From assembly GCA_947623455.1 (NCBI GenBank), contig OX392532.1, positions 52,021,058 to 52,085,057 on the forward strand: a stretch of 64,000 nt of DNA, given 5' to 3'. Shown piece by piece: positions 22,411 through 33,837 of this stretch; positions within the stretch are counted from its first letter, which is position 1; each line of letters starts with the position of its first letter. Source of the DNA: Mimachlamys varia (lineage: Eukaryota; Mollusca; Bivalvia; Pectinida; Pectinidae). Both the position numbers and the translations under genes were made by a program. The notes below the pieces were generated by a model. The model saw only the letters and a program-made list of their open reading frames with translations, did not search any database and was not told the origin of the DNA.

Positions 22411-23319
22411 CGTTTGTTTATTTATAATATATATATATATAACGTGAAAAAACAAATCTTGTTGAGGTATATATACATGGTTATGTATTGACAGACTTTG
22501 TAATTATCAAAATGTAAGTCCATTCATACTTTTAATTTGTATTGGCCAAAACGGTGTTTTGAGGAGATTTCTAGCCTTTGAATGCTAATTCCAGTCACTA
22601 ATTTCCCAAAGAATCCTGTACAGATAGACAATTTATAAAGGGGCTTAGCGATTTAACAAAGGCGTCACATTAGTTAGTTTATTTGGCAGGGAATTCACCT
22701 GTGTACTAACCTTTTATCTACAATGCTGCTATATACTAACATAAGGTACCTAGATTAGTTCGACGGAACTGATGGAGTCATATAAGCGATAAACCCGTAA
22801 ATCAGCCAACCAACGAATGGGTTACACTTGATACCGATTTGACGAAATATTAACGTAACATTAAATTGGTGACAACTGCTTAACACTTTGAACATATAAA
22901 GAAAGTATTTTGATAGTACATAACGTCCAGGGATTTCCGTTTGATTTAGCAATATTCGTACATATGAAAACATCATATACTAACCTATTCAAGTTTCTTT
23001 CATGACGAACGAAAAATGAAGAACACACCAACAGTTAACACGAACTTGTCAATTGATATGCTATGCATATATGCGTAAACGCGTCAAAAGGAGTAATTTA
23101 ATATAGCCTACTAAAGTATGTATGAACATGTGCAGTTATTTCCTGTGAACCCTTTTTATCTCTTAACTATGAACCAAATGCATTTTAAATCGGTCATCTA
23201 AAATCGCTATACAAAAGTCTATTTAAAGTTTAAACTACTCCATATTCAGAAGAACATGTTAATATTTAAACATATTTGACTCCTGCTACCTTGCAAGTAC
23301 AATGTAAAACAATGTCATA

Positions 23320-23880
23320 TTTATTTGCAAATTTTGTTGACTTCTTCCAAAAATATCCACATATCATGTCTTTATGTCTTTGGTATTCCAGAAAAAGTCG
23401 TTTGCAGGTTTAATAGATTTGACCCCTTAACCTTAAATAAAGAGCAAGGTCAGGCTTCATCCAAGAAACTTTTCAACCAAATACCATGCTTATATGCCCT
23501 TCAACCAATCTCAAGAAGTTTTATTTAAGGTTAATACAGATTTGACCCTCGCGGAACCTATCGGCTAAATATTATGCCTTTAGACCTTTTTGTCAAAAAG
23601 AAGATGTCGTTTAAAATGTTTCACCAGATTTAAAACCTTTGATCTTGAATATGGGTCAAAGGTCATTTCATTTCGCAAACATGATTCTAGACCTTTTGGT
23701 TCATCAGAAGATGTCATCTAAATAGTTCAACAGATTTGATCCCCGATACCTTGAATATGCCTTTTGGCAATTAGGATCTTAAGAAGTTGGTTAAATGAAA
23801 AGTTGACATCAGACGGACGACAGACGGAGGAAGGACGCCGCTCAATGGCATAAACTCAATTTTCCCTTAGAGAAAGAGTG
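23320..23880. repeat. GACCTTGA-type dispersed repeat within unit 1
   Basis: Repeated TTTGACC..CCTTGAATATG..GTCAAAGGTCATTTCATTTCGC units end in GGACGACAGACGGAGGAAGG, GACGCCGCTCAATGGCATAA, a tail I recognise as frequent in molluscan genomes. Its partner is 27080-27620. Confidence 0.6.
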
Positions 23881-24135
23881 CTGCTTTTGCAAAGTCAATT
23901 TTGGAAATGATGGCAATCAGCTAAAAAGACGAAAAACTAAAACATCATTTTATGTAATCTTTAATGTCTATGTTGTTTCAAGGGTAAATAAAGCCTCGTT
24001 TTAGACAAAGCAGTTTCCTTTCACTGTATGTATTGTAGTGTCTCTCATTCATATTAAAAACCTCACTATAGATACCAAATTGTATATTATCGCCCGTGTC
24101 GTTGTAAACTAGGTGATATAAAGGCATTCCTCGCG

Positions 24136-24921
24136 TTACTTGGTTGTATGCAGTCGTCGTCTGTGTGCCTGAAGGTTAGATGATTCAGAAAATTCCTTAC
24201 TACAAATATCACACTTGTATGGCTTCTCTCCTGTATGTATTCGCAAGTGTCTTTGTAGGCGAGATGAATCAGGAAATTCCTTACTACAGACTTCACATTT
24301 GCAAAGTTTCTCTCCTGTATGTATTCGCCAGTGTTTGCGTAAGGTAGATGATTGAGAAAATTCCTTACTACATATATCACACTTGTAAGGTTTCTCGCCT
24401 GTATGCATTTGTTTATGTGTCCGTAAGTCAGACGATTGTGAAAATGCCTTGCTACAGACGTCACATTTGTACAGTTTCTCTCCTGTATGTAATCGTCTGT
24501 GTCTTTGTAAGCTAGACGATACAGAAAATTCCTTACTACAGATATCACACTTGTATGGCTTTTCTCCTGTGTGTATTCTTCTGTGTTGCTGAAGGTGAGA
24601 TGATTGAGCAAATGCTTTACTACAAACATCACATCTATAAGGGGTCTCTCCTGTATGTATTCTTCTGTGTTTATATAAGTTAGACGATTGAGGAAATTCT
24701 TTACTACAGACATCACACTTGTATGGTTTCTCTCCTGTATGTAACCGTCTGTGTGCCTGTAGGTGAGATGATTTAGAAAATTCCTTACTACATACATCAC
24801 ACTTGTTAAGCATCTTTCCTGTATGCCGTCGTTTGTGTTTTAGTAAGCTAGACGATACAGAAAATGCCTTACTACAGATATCACACTTGTATGCCTTCTC
24901 TAGATCTCTTTTGTGCTCCAT
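24136..24921 (-). CDS. C2H2 zinc-finger gene B, 261 aa, 9 fingers
   Basis: The exon begins at 24943 after a TTTATCATATTTCAG acceptor. The leader GTACATTAAAGGAGACAATT leads to ATGGAGC at 24921; the leader frame differs from gene A's, supporting this ATG as the start. Nine canonical fingers follow a short MEHKRDLEKAYKC N-terminus. The last finger has H-x4-H (LQAHRRRLH) and the protein ends TTK. Helix positions -1, 3 and 6 vary (QSSN.YK, QSSH.QQ, VSSS.QR, QSSD.RT) on a near-constant scaffold. It is part of the tandem duplication with gene C and has exactly two more fingers than C in the homologous C-terminal stretch. No effector domain. Confidence 0.88.
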   Translation of the reverse strand: MEHKRDLEKAYKCDICSKAFSVSSSLLKHKRRHTGKMLNKCDVCSKEFSKSSHLQAHRRLHTGEKPYKCDVCSKEFPQSSNLYKHRRIHTGETPYRCDVCSKAFAQSSHLQQHRRIHTGEKPYKCDICSKEFSVSSSLQRHRRLHTGEKLYKCDVCSKAFSQSSDLRTHKQMHTGEKPYKCDICSKEFSQSSTLRKHWRIHTGEKLCKCEVCSKEFPDSSRLQRHLRIHTGEKPYKCDICSKEFSESSNLQAHRRRLHTTK

Positions 24922-25507
24922 TGAATTGTCTCCTTTAATGTACCTGAAATATGATAAAAAAAAATACTCTAATGGCATCATTTATACACTTATATATATG
25001 AATACCATGCCAACTTCACCAAATGTATCATTATGTGACATGCGATAATTGTGGACAAATCGTCATGTTAGTTATCACCCACACTAAATGTAACTCGTGA
25101 CTATTTGATCTAGTATACTGCCAGTACTCGGGACACGCCAGTACTGTATTTCTCCTATTTGTAAACAAGAGTACCACAAGAGGGAGCAGTATACATGTAC
25201 GGCTGTTCTGACCTTACCTTATCTACCTGAACATCCCTTTAATACATTACTTCATTGTATCGTAAGTGAATGTCATTGATAATACCACCCTATCAATGAT
25301 GTAATTAAAGTTGAGAAATAGTGCTTAAAAAATGAAGCTGTCAAATTTTATATGGCTGTCTGTCCACCATCTTGATTTTTTTTGCATCAAATCAGAGACG
25401 TATAAATCTCTGACTTTATGCATGTACGTCTCTGATAAAATCTAAGTATTTAAAGGAATTATGCAACAAGAAATCATATATACGAGTTATACAATCATGG
25501 ACATTGT

Positions 25508-25614
25508 ACTAGGTTAATATGCTGTGATATTGACCAGAAGGAAACATTTTGACTGAGGCGAAGCCGAGGTCAATGTGTTTCCTTCTGGTCAACATCACAG
25601 CATATTAACCAAGT
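25508..25614. mobile_element. Foldback hairpin, copy 2
   Basis: Same hairpin as 21878-21983 with arms of about 47 bp. Differences from copy 1 fall in both arms (CAACATCACAG here versus CAATATCGCAG), so the stem remains paired. Confidence 0.85.
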
Positions 25615-25959
25615 AAAAAAGTCCATAACTGTTTTATTATATAACAAGTAAAGAGTAAAGATGACAAACGTGAATTTCAAGCCCTTGCCGTGCGTCTCTA
25701 CTTGTACGGGATCACGGATGTTAGGTGTTTTACAGAATCTATTTTTAGTGGCGTTGTTTATACCGGTTTTCTGTTATTAACTGGTTCGCCAGTCAATATC
25801 ACTATTTATAAAAGGTCACGTGTAAGAAATTCATCCAATGACAGCATCCATAAAGACATTATATAATAAAACGAATTATATTATGATAATGCCATGTTTT
25901 AAAACCGAATTCAAACACCCGATTCTGCACACATTGTCTGGTTACATGAAGGTTACAGG

Positions 25960-26085
25960 ATTATTGGATCCTTTGAACTGATCTGAATTATGCATATTTC
26001 GTGACCCAGAAGGAGGTCATCCGCTTGTGACGTCACACTGTATAATAGTCCGGGAGTATCTAACCGCTGTCATACCGCACTGTTT
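25960..26085 (-). promoter_or_regulatory. Conserved flank block upstream of gene B with perfect CRE
   Basis: Contains TGACGTCA at 26028-26035 followed by TAATAGTCCGGGAGTATC. It is homologous to the blocks at 22290 and 29520. Candidate promoter element. Confidence 0.4.
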
Positions 26086-27079
26086 GTTTATAATATAAAT
26101 AAATAAAGTGTAAAAACAAATCTTGTTGAGATATATATACATGGTTATGTATTGACAGACTTTGTAATTATCAAAATGTAAGTCCATTCATACTTTCAAT
26201 TTGTATTGGCCAAAACGGTGTTTTGAGGAGATTTCTAGCCTTTGAAAGCTAATTCCAGTCACTAATTTCCCAAAGAATCCTGTACAGATAGACAATTTAT
26301 ATAGGGGCTGGGCGATTTAACAAAGGCATAACATTAGTTAGTTTTTTTGGCAGGGAATTCACCTGTGTACTAACCTTTTGCAATTTATATAGGGGCTTGG
26401 TGATTTAACAAAGGCATAACATTAGTTAGTTTATTTGGCAGGGAATTCACCTGTGTACTAACCTTTTATCTACAATGCTGCTATATACTGACATAAGGTA
26501 CCTAGATTAGTGCAACAGAACTGATGGAGTCATATAAGCGATAAACCCGTAAATCAGCCAACCAACGAATGGGTTACACTTGATACCGATTTGACGAAAT
26601 ATTAACGTAACATTAAATTGGTGACACCTGCTTAACACTTTGAACATAGAAAGAAAGTATTTTGATAGTACATAACGTCCAGGGATTTCCGTTTGATTTA
26701 GCAATATTCGTACATATGAAAACATCATATACTAACCTATTCAAGTTTCTTTCATGACGAACGAAAAATGAAGAACACACCAACAGTTAACACGAACTTG
26801 TCAATTGATATGCTATGCATATATGCGTAGAATCGTCAAAAGGAGTAATTTAATATATCGCCTACTAAAGTATGTATCCACATGTGCAGTTATTTCCTGT
26901 GAACACTTTTTATCTCTTAACTATGACCCAATGCATTTTAAATCGGCCATCTAAAATCGCTATACAAAAGTCTATTTAAAGTTTAAACTACTCCATATTC
27001 AGAAGAACATGTTAATATTTAAACATATTTGACTCCTGCTACCTTCAAAATACAATGTAAGACAATGTCATATTTATTT

Positions 27080-27620
27080 GCAAACTTTGTTGACTTCTTC
27101 CAAAAATATCCACATATCATGTCTTTATGTCTTTGGTATTCCAGAAAAAGTCGTTTGCAGGTTTAATAGATTTGACCCATGAACCTTAAATACAGAGCAA
27201 GGTCAGGCTTCATCCAAGAAACTTTTCAGCCAAATACCATGCTTCTATGCCCTTTAATAAATCTGAAGAAGTTTTGTTTAAGGTTAATACAGATTTGACC
27301 CTCGCGGAACCTATCAGCTAAATATTATGCCTTTAGACCTTTTTGTCAAAAAGAAGATGTCGTTTAAAATGTTTCACCAGATTTAAAACCTTTGATCTTG
27401 AATATGGGTCAAGGTCATTTCATTTCGCAAACATGATTCTAGACCTTTTGGTTCATCAGAAGATGTCATCTAAATAGTTCAACAGATTTGATCCCCGATA
27501 CCTTGAATATGCCTTTAGGCCATTAGGATCTTAAGAAGTTGGTAAAATGAAAAAGTTGACATCGGACGGACGACAGACGGATGAAGGACGCCGCTCAATG
27601 GCATAAACTCACTTTGCCCT
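27080..27620. repeat. GACCTTGA-type dispersed repeat within unit 2
   Basis: Partner of 23320-23880 from the tandem duplication, with the same ACGACAGACGGATGAAGGAC-type tail. Lies downstream of gene C. Confidence 0.6.
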
Positions 27621-27888
27621 AAGAGAAAGAGTGCTGCTTTTGCAAAGTCAGTTTTGGAAATGATGGCAATCAGCTAAAAAGACGAAAAACTAAAACTTCA
27701 TTTTATGTAATCTTTAATGTCTATGTTGTTTCAAGGGAAAATAAAGCCTCGTTTTAGACAAAGCAGTTTCCTCTCCATGTATGTATTGTAGTGTCTCTCA
27801 TTCATATTAAAAACCTCACTATAGATACCAAATTTTATATTATCGCCCGTGTCGTTGTTAACTAGGTGATATAAAGGCATTCCTCGCG

Positions 27889-29004
27889 TTACTTGGTTGT
27901 ATGCAGTCGTCGTCTGTGTGCCTGAAGGTCAAATGATTTAGAAAATTCCTTACTACAAATATCACACTTGTATGGCTTCTCTCCTGTATGTATTCGCAAG
28001 TGTCCTCGTAAGGTAGATGAATCGGAAAATTCCTTGCTACAAACATCACATTTGTACGGTTTCTCTCCTGTATGTAATCGCCAGTGTCTGTGTAATATAG
28101 ATGATTGAGAAAATTCCTTACTACATATATCACACGTGTATGGCTTCTCTCCAGTGTGTATTCTTCTGTGTTGCTGAAGGTGAGATGATTGAGCAAATGC
28201 TTTACTACAAACATCACATCTAAAAGGGGTCTCTCCTGTATGTATTCTTCTGTGTTTATATAAGTTTGATGATTGAGGAAATTCTTTACTACAGACATCA
28301 CACTTGTAAGGTTTCTCTCCGGTATGCACTCGTTTGTGTTTCTTTAAGTTAGATGACTGGTGAAATTCCTTACTACAGACATCACACTTATACGGTTTCT
28401 CTCCTGTATGATACCTTCTGTGTGACTGTAAACTAGATGATTGAGAAAATTCCTTACTACAGACACTACACTTGTATGGTTTCTCTCCTGTGTGAATTCG
28501 TCTGTGCGCCTGTAAGTAAGATGATCGAATAAATTCCTTACTACAGATATCACACTTATACGGTTTATCTCCTGTATGTAACCGTCTGTGTCTCTGTAGG
28601 CTAGATGATTGAAGAAATTCTTTACTACAGAAATCACACTTGTATGGCTTTTCTCCTGTGTGTATTCTTCTTTGTTCCTGAAGGTGAGATGACTGAGAAA
28701 ATGTTTTACTACAAACATCACATCTATAAGGGGTCTCTCCTGTGTGTATTCTTCTGTGTGTATGTAAGTTAGATGACCGAGGAAATTCCTTACTACAAAT
28801 ATCACACTTGTAAGGTTTCTCTCCAATATGTAACCGTCTGTGTCTCTGCAAGTCAGATGATTGAGCAAATTCCTCACTACAAACATCACATTTGTACGGT
28901 TTATCTCCTGTATGTAACCGTCTGTGCGCCTGTAAGTGAGATGATTGAGAAAATTCCTTACTACAGACGTCACATTTGTACGGTTTCTCTACTGGTTCCT
29001 CCAT
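27889..29004 (-). CDS. C2H2 zinc-finger gene C, 371 aa, 13 fingers
   Basis: The acceptor TTTTTTATCGCATTTCAG ends at 29015. The short leader GGGAAACGTCA lacks the GTACATTAAA start seen in paralogues, a small deletion at the exon edge. ATGGAGG lies at 29004. There are thirteen fingers, of which finger 4 has lost its first His (LQEQRRIH). The last finger is the H-x4-H type and the protein ends HTTK, as in gene B. Consecutive fingers [10 protein letters not shown] and [10 protein letters not shown] are shared with gene B. Predicted nuclear DNA-binding protein without an effector domain. Confidence 0.88.
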   Translation of the reverse strand: MEEPVEKPYKCDVCSKEFSQSSHLQAHRRLHTGDKPYKCDVCSEEFAQSSDLQRHRRLHIGEKPYKCDICSKEFPRSSNLHTHRRIHTGETPYRCDVCSKTFSQSSHLQEQRRIHTGEKPYKCDFCSKEFLQSSSLQRHRRLHTGDKPYKCDICSKEFIRSSYLQAHRRIHTGEKPYKCSVCSKEFSQSSSLQSHRRYHTGEKPYKCDVCSKEFHQSSNLKKHKRVHTGEKPYKCDVCSKEFPQSSNLYKHRRIHTGETPFRCDVCSKAFAQSSHLQQHRRIHTGEKPYTCDICSKEFSQSSILHRHWRLHTGEKPYKCDVCSKEFSDSSTLRGHLRIHTGEKPYKCDICSKEFSKSFDLQAHRRRLHTTK

Positions 29005-29049
29005 TGACGTTTCCCTGAAATGCGATAAAAAAGACTCCAATGACGTCAT

Positions 29050-29800
29050 TATTTACACCTGCATATGTGTCATTACGTGACATGTGATACTTGCTGATAA
29101 ATCGTGATGTTAGCTTATTACACACGCTTATTGTATCTGGTGACTATTACAATTATGATATTATCCCCAGGACTTGCCAATTATCTCCCCTGTTTGTAAA
29201 CGCAAGAGGGAGCAGTATACGACTGTTCTTTAATGCAATGATTTTATTTAATGTCCCTTTTATAATTACTTTACTGTATCGTTAGTGTATGGCAATGGCA
29301 CGAAACGCCCTTTGCATGTCAGTAAAGCTGAGAAATAGTGCTCAAGCTGTAAAAAGATATGGCTGTCTGTCCACCATCTGGTTTTTTGTATCAAATCTCA
29401 GTATTTACAGCATTGTTTAAAAAATGAAAATTTTAAATTAGGTTAATGTCATATTTGAAAACCGTATTCAAATATCCAATTTTGCAGAAATGGTCTGGTT
29501 ATATTATGGCTAAAGGATAACTGGATCCTTTGAGTCGATCTCAATTATGCATACCAGGCCATTCGCTTGTGACGTCAAAATAATCCGGGAAAATCAAACC
29601 GTATATTATATTGTATATTTAACGTGTAAAAACAGCAAATCTTGTTGTATTTATACATTGTTATGTATTGATAATCAAAATTTGAAAATGAAAATTCATT
29701 CATTTAACTTGTGTTGGCTAAAATGATGTTTTGTTGGGCATTTGAATTGTAATTTCGTTCATCAAATTCGTCAGAATCCTGAACAAAGATCGACATGCTA
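29050..29800. repeat. Diverged third copy of the finger-gene flank
   Basis: GTCATTACGTGACATGTGAT, GATAAATCGTGATGTTAGCT, AAGAGGGAGCAGTATACGAC and GGATAACTGGATCCTTTGAG match the flanks of genes A and B at lower identity. The foldback hairpin and TGTATC tail are missing, so this is an older copy. Confidence 0.65.
29520..29610 (-). promoter_or_regulatory. Conserved flank block upstream of gene C with perfect CRE
   Basis: GGATCCTTTGAG..GATCTCAATTATGCAT..CATTCGCTTGTGACGTCAAA, with TGACGTCA at 29570-29577 and TAATCCGGGAAAATCAAACC after it. It is more conserved than the surrounding flank. Confidence 0.4.
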
Positions 29801-30655
29801 CAGACTGCCTATGCAGGAGATACAATGTAGGTGATTTATCAAAAGCCTGTAAGACCGGAAAATAGGAAACTGTCACATGCACTGCTGTATACCGACAAAG
29901 GGCGTGCGCATTTGCGAGGGTAAACATACACAACATCGAGTTCCGGCAGACTTGAGGATTTTTCAAAACATTTAAAGGTCGAAGTATGACTTGGAGAACA
30001 CTCACTTCCACTTCCAGTGTACATGTATCACCGCAGTATTTTTTTTATATGCAGTATATATTTCGTCATAAAAACCGTGTTGCGCTATTCATAAGCTGTG
30101 AATTCGAAATCAAACCGAAATTTAGCTGTGATTTGTGATGATGAGAATATAACATGATCACTATACTTTCATTACAATGTTTGTGCGCCGAGATCAGCGA
30201 AAATGGAGAAAAACAAATTTGTTTTACTTAATCTGTGTAGCATCTTACTGGCAAATTCCAAAACCAAACCCGGTGCCTAGAGCTGCAACAAATCCATGCG
30301 GCGTTTATAATAAAAGAGTAACATGTAGATCACCAAGCACGTGTTGTAACAGTTGGTATCATCAACAACGCATGATGAAATGTATAAGTTTTTATCAGAC
30401 AACTCTGGCTTAGTTTGGAATGTGTGCAACGTGGATTGCCAAACTTCTCAAACACCCTTTTTGACTCTACCATCCATAACAGCACAAAGTATTACCAAAG
30501 TTTAAATGACACTTCAATCTCTACATGTTCTAATGCTGGTGAGAATTTAATCTTAGTTTGAGAACCCGACTGCAACATCGTCTTCCTAAGGAATCCAACC
30601 TAAAAGAAGCCACCTGGACGGAACCATTTGCCTTTACCTAATGTGATTGTCAATA
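29801..30655. other. Intergenic, nothing recognised
   Basis: Only short chance frames; no splice-consistent exons, RNA motifs or repeats that I can support. Confidence 0.4.
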
Positions 30656-31470
30656 TGAAATAAAAACAGAATACCAAAGCGTAAACAAAATCATAATCCG
30701 AACTCAAAATTAATTAAACTTGAGGCAAAATATAAACAAAAAAAGATTTACACGAGACCTTCGTAAAAGTACAACACAATAAGACCATTTGTCGGCAGAG
30801 TAAGCGTCTTCTGCTTCATCGACAACACCCGCCATGTAAATCTTGGTCATATCCGAGTTAACATCAAGTCCTCAAAATGAGAATCGAGTCATCATTGTCA
30901 ATCACAACATGGGAGCACACTAATGAATATACTCAAAAACGTTCATCTTCATATGATAAAAAGATAAAGGATATTTCTCAATGGAACCAAGACGGCGACC
31001 ATTAAACTTGCACATAGTCTTCATCAACCTGTACCGTGCCATAAGGTTGTTCGTCAGCAGACAATCTCGATATTCTGAGCAAGTCCTAGAATTACGAATC
31101 AGCTGCGACGGAAACACCATAGGATAGAGAAGCAGGGATGTTACTATCAAGAAGGGTCATAGTCTGTTGTTGTCTTTAATCTCAAGTTCAGTAGGGTATA
31201 TACGATCGACAACACATCATCGATATACCTGAAAGTGAAATTGAAAGATTTGGCAAGGTTTTTGTCACCCGTCCTGATAAGCTTCTCAAAAAATTCAGCC
31301 TCGTATGAAAACAAAAACAAGTCAGCCAAAAGTGAGGTACAGTTAGATTCCATTGGAATGCCAACAGTCTGTTGGAAAATCCTCCTCCGAAAGCAACAAA
31401 GAAAATGTTAACCAGGAATTCAATCATTCGTACTATATCTTTCTCAGTATATTTCATCCAAGCTAGAGGA
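30656..31470 (-). pseudogene. Degenerate YIDD-type reverse transcriptase element (copy P4)
   Basis: This is the longest copy of the family. Reading the minus strand from 31460, short in-frame pieces in three frames give IVRMIEFLVNIFFVAFGG, IFQQTVGIP, CTSLLADLFLFSYEAEF, then SFNFTFRYIDDVLSI (the catalytic box), SQLIRNSRTCSEYRDCL and LMKTMCKFNGRR, followed by the family's 3' tail to about 30660. At least three frameshifts and a deletion of the region between the palm and thumb make it dead. No integrase or nuclease is visible. Penelope-like affiliation is a guess. Confidence 0.7.
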
Positions 31471-31474
31471 ATTG

Positions 31475-32160
31475 TAGATCAGTCAAAAACAAAAGAGATG
31501 AACTATTAAATCTGCTTGAAACCACAAAAGCTGATATTGTTATAGGAACAGAAACATGGCTGGACAGTGGTGTTACGTCATCCGAAGTTTTCACACATAA
31601 CTTCAAGTCATACGGGAAGGATCGTGCGACCGGAAATGGTGGAGGGGGTCTTGATCTTTGCTTCCAAGGACATTGGAAATTGAGGAGTTGAAATTTGAGG
31701 CAAATTAGTTCCTTCTATTGTAAACCCTAACAAATCTTACCTGTCTACAGGTGATGCAAACTTACCTCAGCAGGATCATTATAAATGAATCCCATATTTG
31801 GATTGGAGGAGATTTTAATCTCGGAGATATTGACTGGGAAACAAAAAGAGTTCGGGAAGTTGGTTATCTGCCAACATTGAGTAACCTTCTTGTGGATATC
31901 ATGACCGACACGAATTACTGAGACAATTCTGAATATTTTGAACTTATTTTTTAGAAGCAATAGTTCGCTCATCACTGGTGTTCGTGAAGTAGTCTGAAAG
32001 AAGCCAAAAAATACGATAAATTGAAGGAAGCACTATCAGCTTCCGCTTCTTTTGAGGAATTTTTGCTCTGTCCGCTGACGAGATAGGGGCGATATGAAAA
32101 AGGGGAAATCGAATACCTTATTAACCCTCATATTCCATCAAAGATCCTTCGGGGAATAAA
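31475..32160 (+). pseudogene. LINE endonuclease fragment (jockey/CR1-like)
   Basis: Short plus-strand pieces read NKRDELLNLLETTKADIVIG, TETWLDSGVTSSEVF and IWIGGDFNLGDIDWE, motifs of the endonuclease-exonuclease-phosphatase domain of non-LTR retrotransposons, in shifting frames. It abuts the minus-strand RT fragment head to head near 31470. Confidence 0.75.
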
Positions 32161-32545
32161 CGGAAAACAAGAGGCCCAATGGACCTTAACGGTCTTCTGA
32201 CTATATATAATTGTATTAGCTTACGATATTAACATATTTGACCCCTGTGACCTTGAAAGAAGTCTATTGTTGCAATCAACAGCGAGGGCCATTTTATCGA
32301 CACGACGTTTGTCGTGATTAGCGCAGCCAAAGGGTCTCAATCAGATGTGAGGTTTTGCCTTATAAAGATATATTTCAAAGTCTGTGGTTTGAATCGAACG
32401 TTAATATGTCAGCCATATTGGATGTGATTTTCACTCATCAGGGGGTGTCTTCCTAATATGATGATTTTTTTGGGAATCTGCACGATCACATAAAACGAAC
32501 ATTACATGTAATGTTCGTTGAAAAAGCACTGGATAGATAAAAAAA
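32161..32545. repeat. Dispersed repeat inserted in the LINE
   Basis: Starts ACAAGAGGCCCAATGGACCT and contains TTTGACCCCTGTGACCTTGA, phrases typical of molluscan dispersed repeats. It separates the LINE endonuclease from the RT part. Confidence 0.55.
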
Positions 32546-33837
32546 ATACCAAGGCATTGCTACGGAAACGAAATAAACTATTCTGGCGGCTAATGAGAAC
32601 CAGAAACCAAGTTGATATAAAAAAGCACAGGGAAAATAAGGCCTATGTCCGGAAAAGCATGTGGCAGGCCTAGTGGCGATATGTTAATATATGTTGGATA
32701 GGTCACCAAAGCAAAAGACATATATCAAGTGGCTGCGCGTGGACAGCAACGGGGTGTCGCCACTGAAAGATCAGGGTCATATGTTTCAGTCGGCAGAAGA
32801 CAAGACGACGATACAAAATAAACAGATTTGTTCCGTATTCACGCAGGAGGATTGTGGACCAATACAATGGACGGAAACCCCTACCCAACTATGCAGGATA
32901 TTCGCATAGAAGAGGCTGGGTCCTCAAACTCCTTAACAGACTCAACATCAATAAGACAAGTGGACCAACCAAATGCCAGCTAGAGTATTAATTAAAGGAG
33001 CTGTCAAAAGGGGTAGCTACCTGCTTAAGTATTATCTCTAACAAGGCACTAACATCAGGACGTGTTCCATCGGAATTGAGGAGAACCAATGTCAACCTGC
33101 TTTTAAGAAGGGGGAGAGATTCCGGCCAAGTATCTCTAACATGAATATGTTGCTAACTTCGGGAACATAATTATACAAGTCTCCAACATCTTCTCTCACC
33201 TTGATCATCATAACATCTTGACAGATTGTTGACACGGCTTTCGTGCTAGGATAAGTTGTGAAACTCAACTGCTCACCTTTGTGCATGACCTGACAATGGA
33301 ACTGGGAAGCGCTAGGCAGACTGATCTTGTGGTCTTGGATTTGTCCAAAGGCCTTTGATTGTGTTCCTCTTCAACAGCTTCTATCAAAGCTAGATCACTG
33401 ACATCAGAGGGAGCACTTGGGTCTGGATTCAGGACTTCCTCACAAATAGGACGCTGAGAGTGATGATAGACGGTGAAAGTTCTGACAGTCCATGAGTATG
33501 CAGGGAGGTTCGACAGGGATCAGTACTGGGGCCGTTGTTTTTTATCATTTTTTGTAAATGTCTTGCCCCAGTGTTTGGAATCACGTGTACGGCTATTTGC
33601 AGGTGATGTTATTCTGTATTAAAAGATCTATTCACAGTCAAGATGATCACAAAACCTGCAGGATGATTTGCTAAAACTGGCCGAGTGGTTAAACTGTTGG
33701 GGTATGTTGATTTATCCTGAGAATTGTTCAGTGTTAAATGTGTCACACAGACGGAAAACCCATAGAGTACCTTATACGTTATAAGACGGGTCCCCAGAAA
33801 ATAATGACAATATCACCTACTTAGGTGTTGTTCTTTA
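32546..33837 (+). pseudogene. LINE reverse-transcriptase fragment
   Basis: Broken plus-strand frames give LNINKTSGP, GRVPSELRRTNVNLL, HNILTDCQHGF (with a stop inside), LVVLDLSK followed by AFDCVPLQQLLSKL, VREVRQGSVLGPLLFF-like, LFAGDVILY (catalytic FADD changed to FAGD) and finally ITYLGVVLYNNLSWSHH of the thumb. Several stops and frameshifts show it is inactive. The last motif runs directly into the 40-bp satellite that follows. Confidence 0.8.

Larger units (their letters stand above)
21361..24720. repeat. Tandem segmental duplication, unit 1 (3.6-3.75 kb)
   Basis: From the GAATACCATGCCAACTCCAC segment at about 21380 through the end of gene B's finger exon, the sequence matches 24985-28350 with high identity. 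Matching pairs include 22755-22976 with 26507-26728 and 24071 with 27834. The unit joins the upstream flank of one finger gene to the 3' part of its neighbour, the signature of unequal crossing-over. Confidence 0.85.
24985..28350. repeat. Tandem segmental duplication, unit 2
   Basis: Second copy of 21361-24720. It contains gene B's upstream flank and the C-terminal half of gene C. A 100-bp internal duplication (CAATTTATATAGGGGCTNGG.GATTTAACAAAGGCATAACA at 26293 and 26391) is private to this copy. Confidence 0.85.

Noticed and set aside
22755..22976. 73-residue ORF conserved at 26507-26728
   Set aside because: The identity simply reflects the 3.75-kb tandem duplication; non-coding DNA around it is equally conserved.
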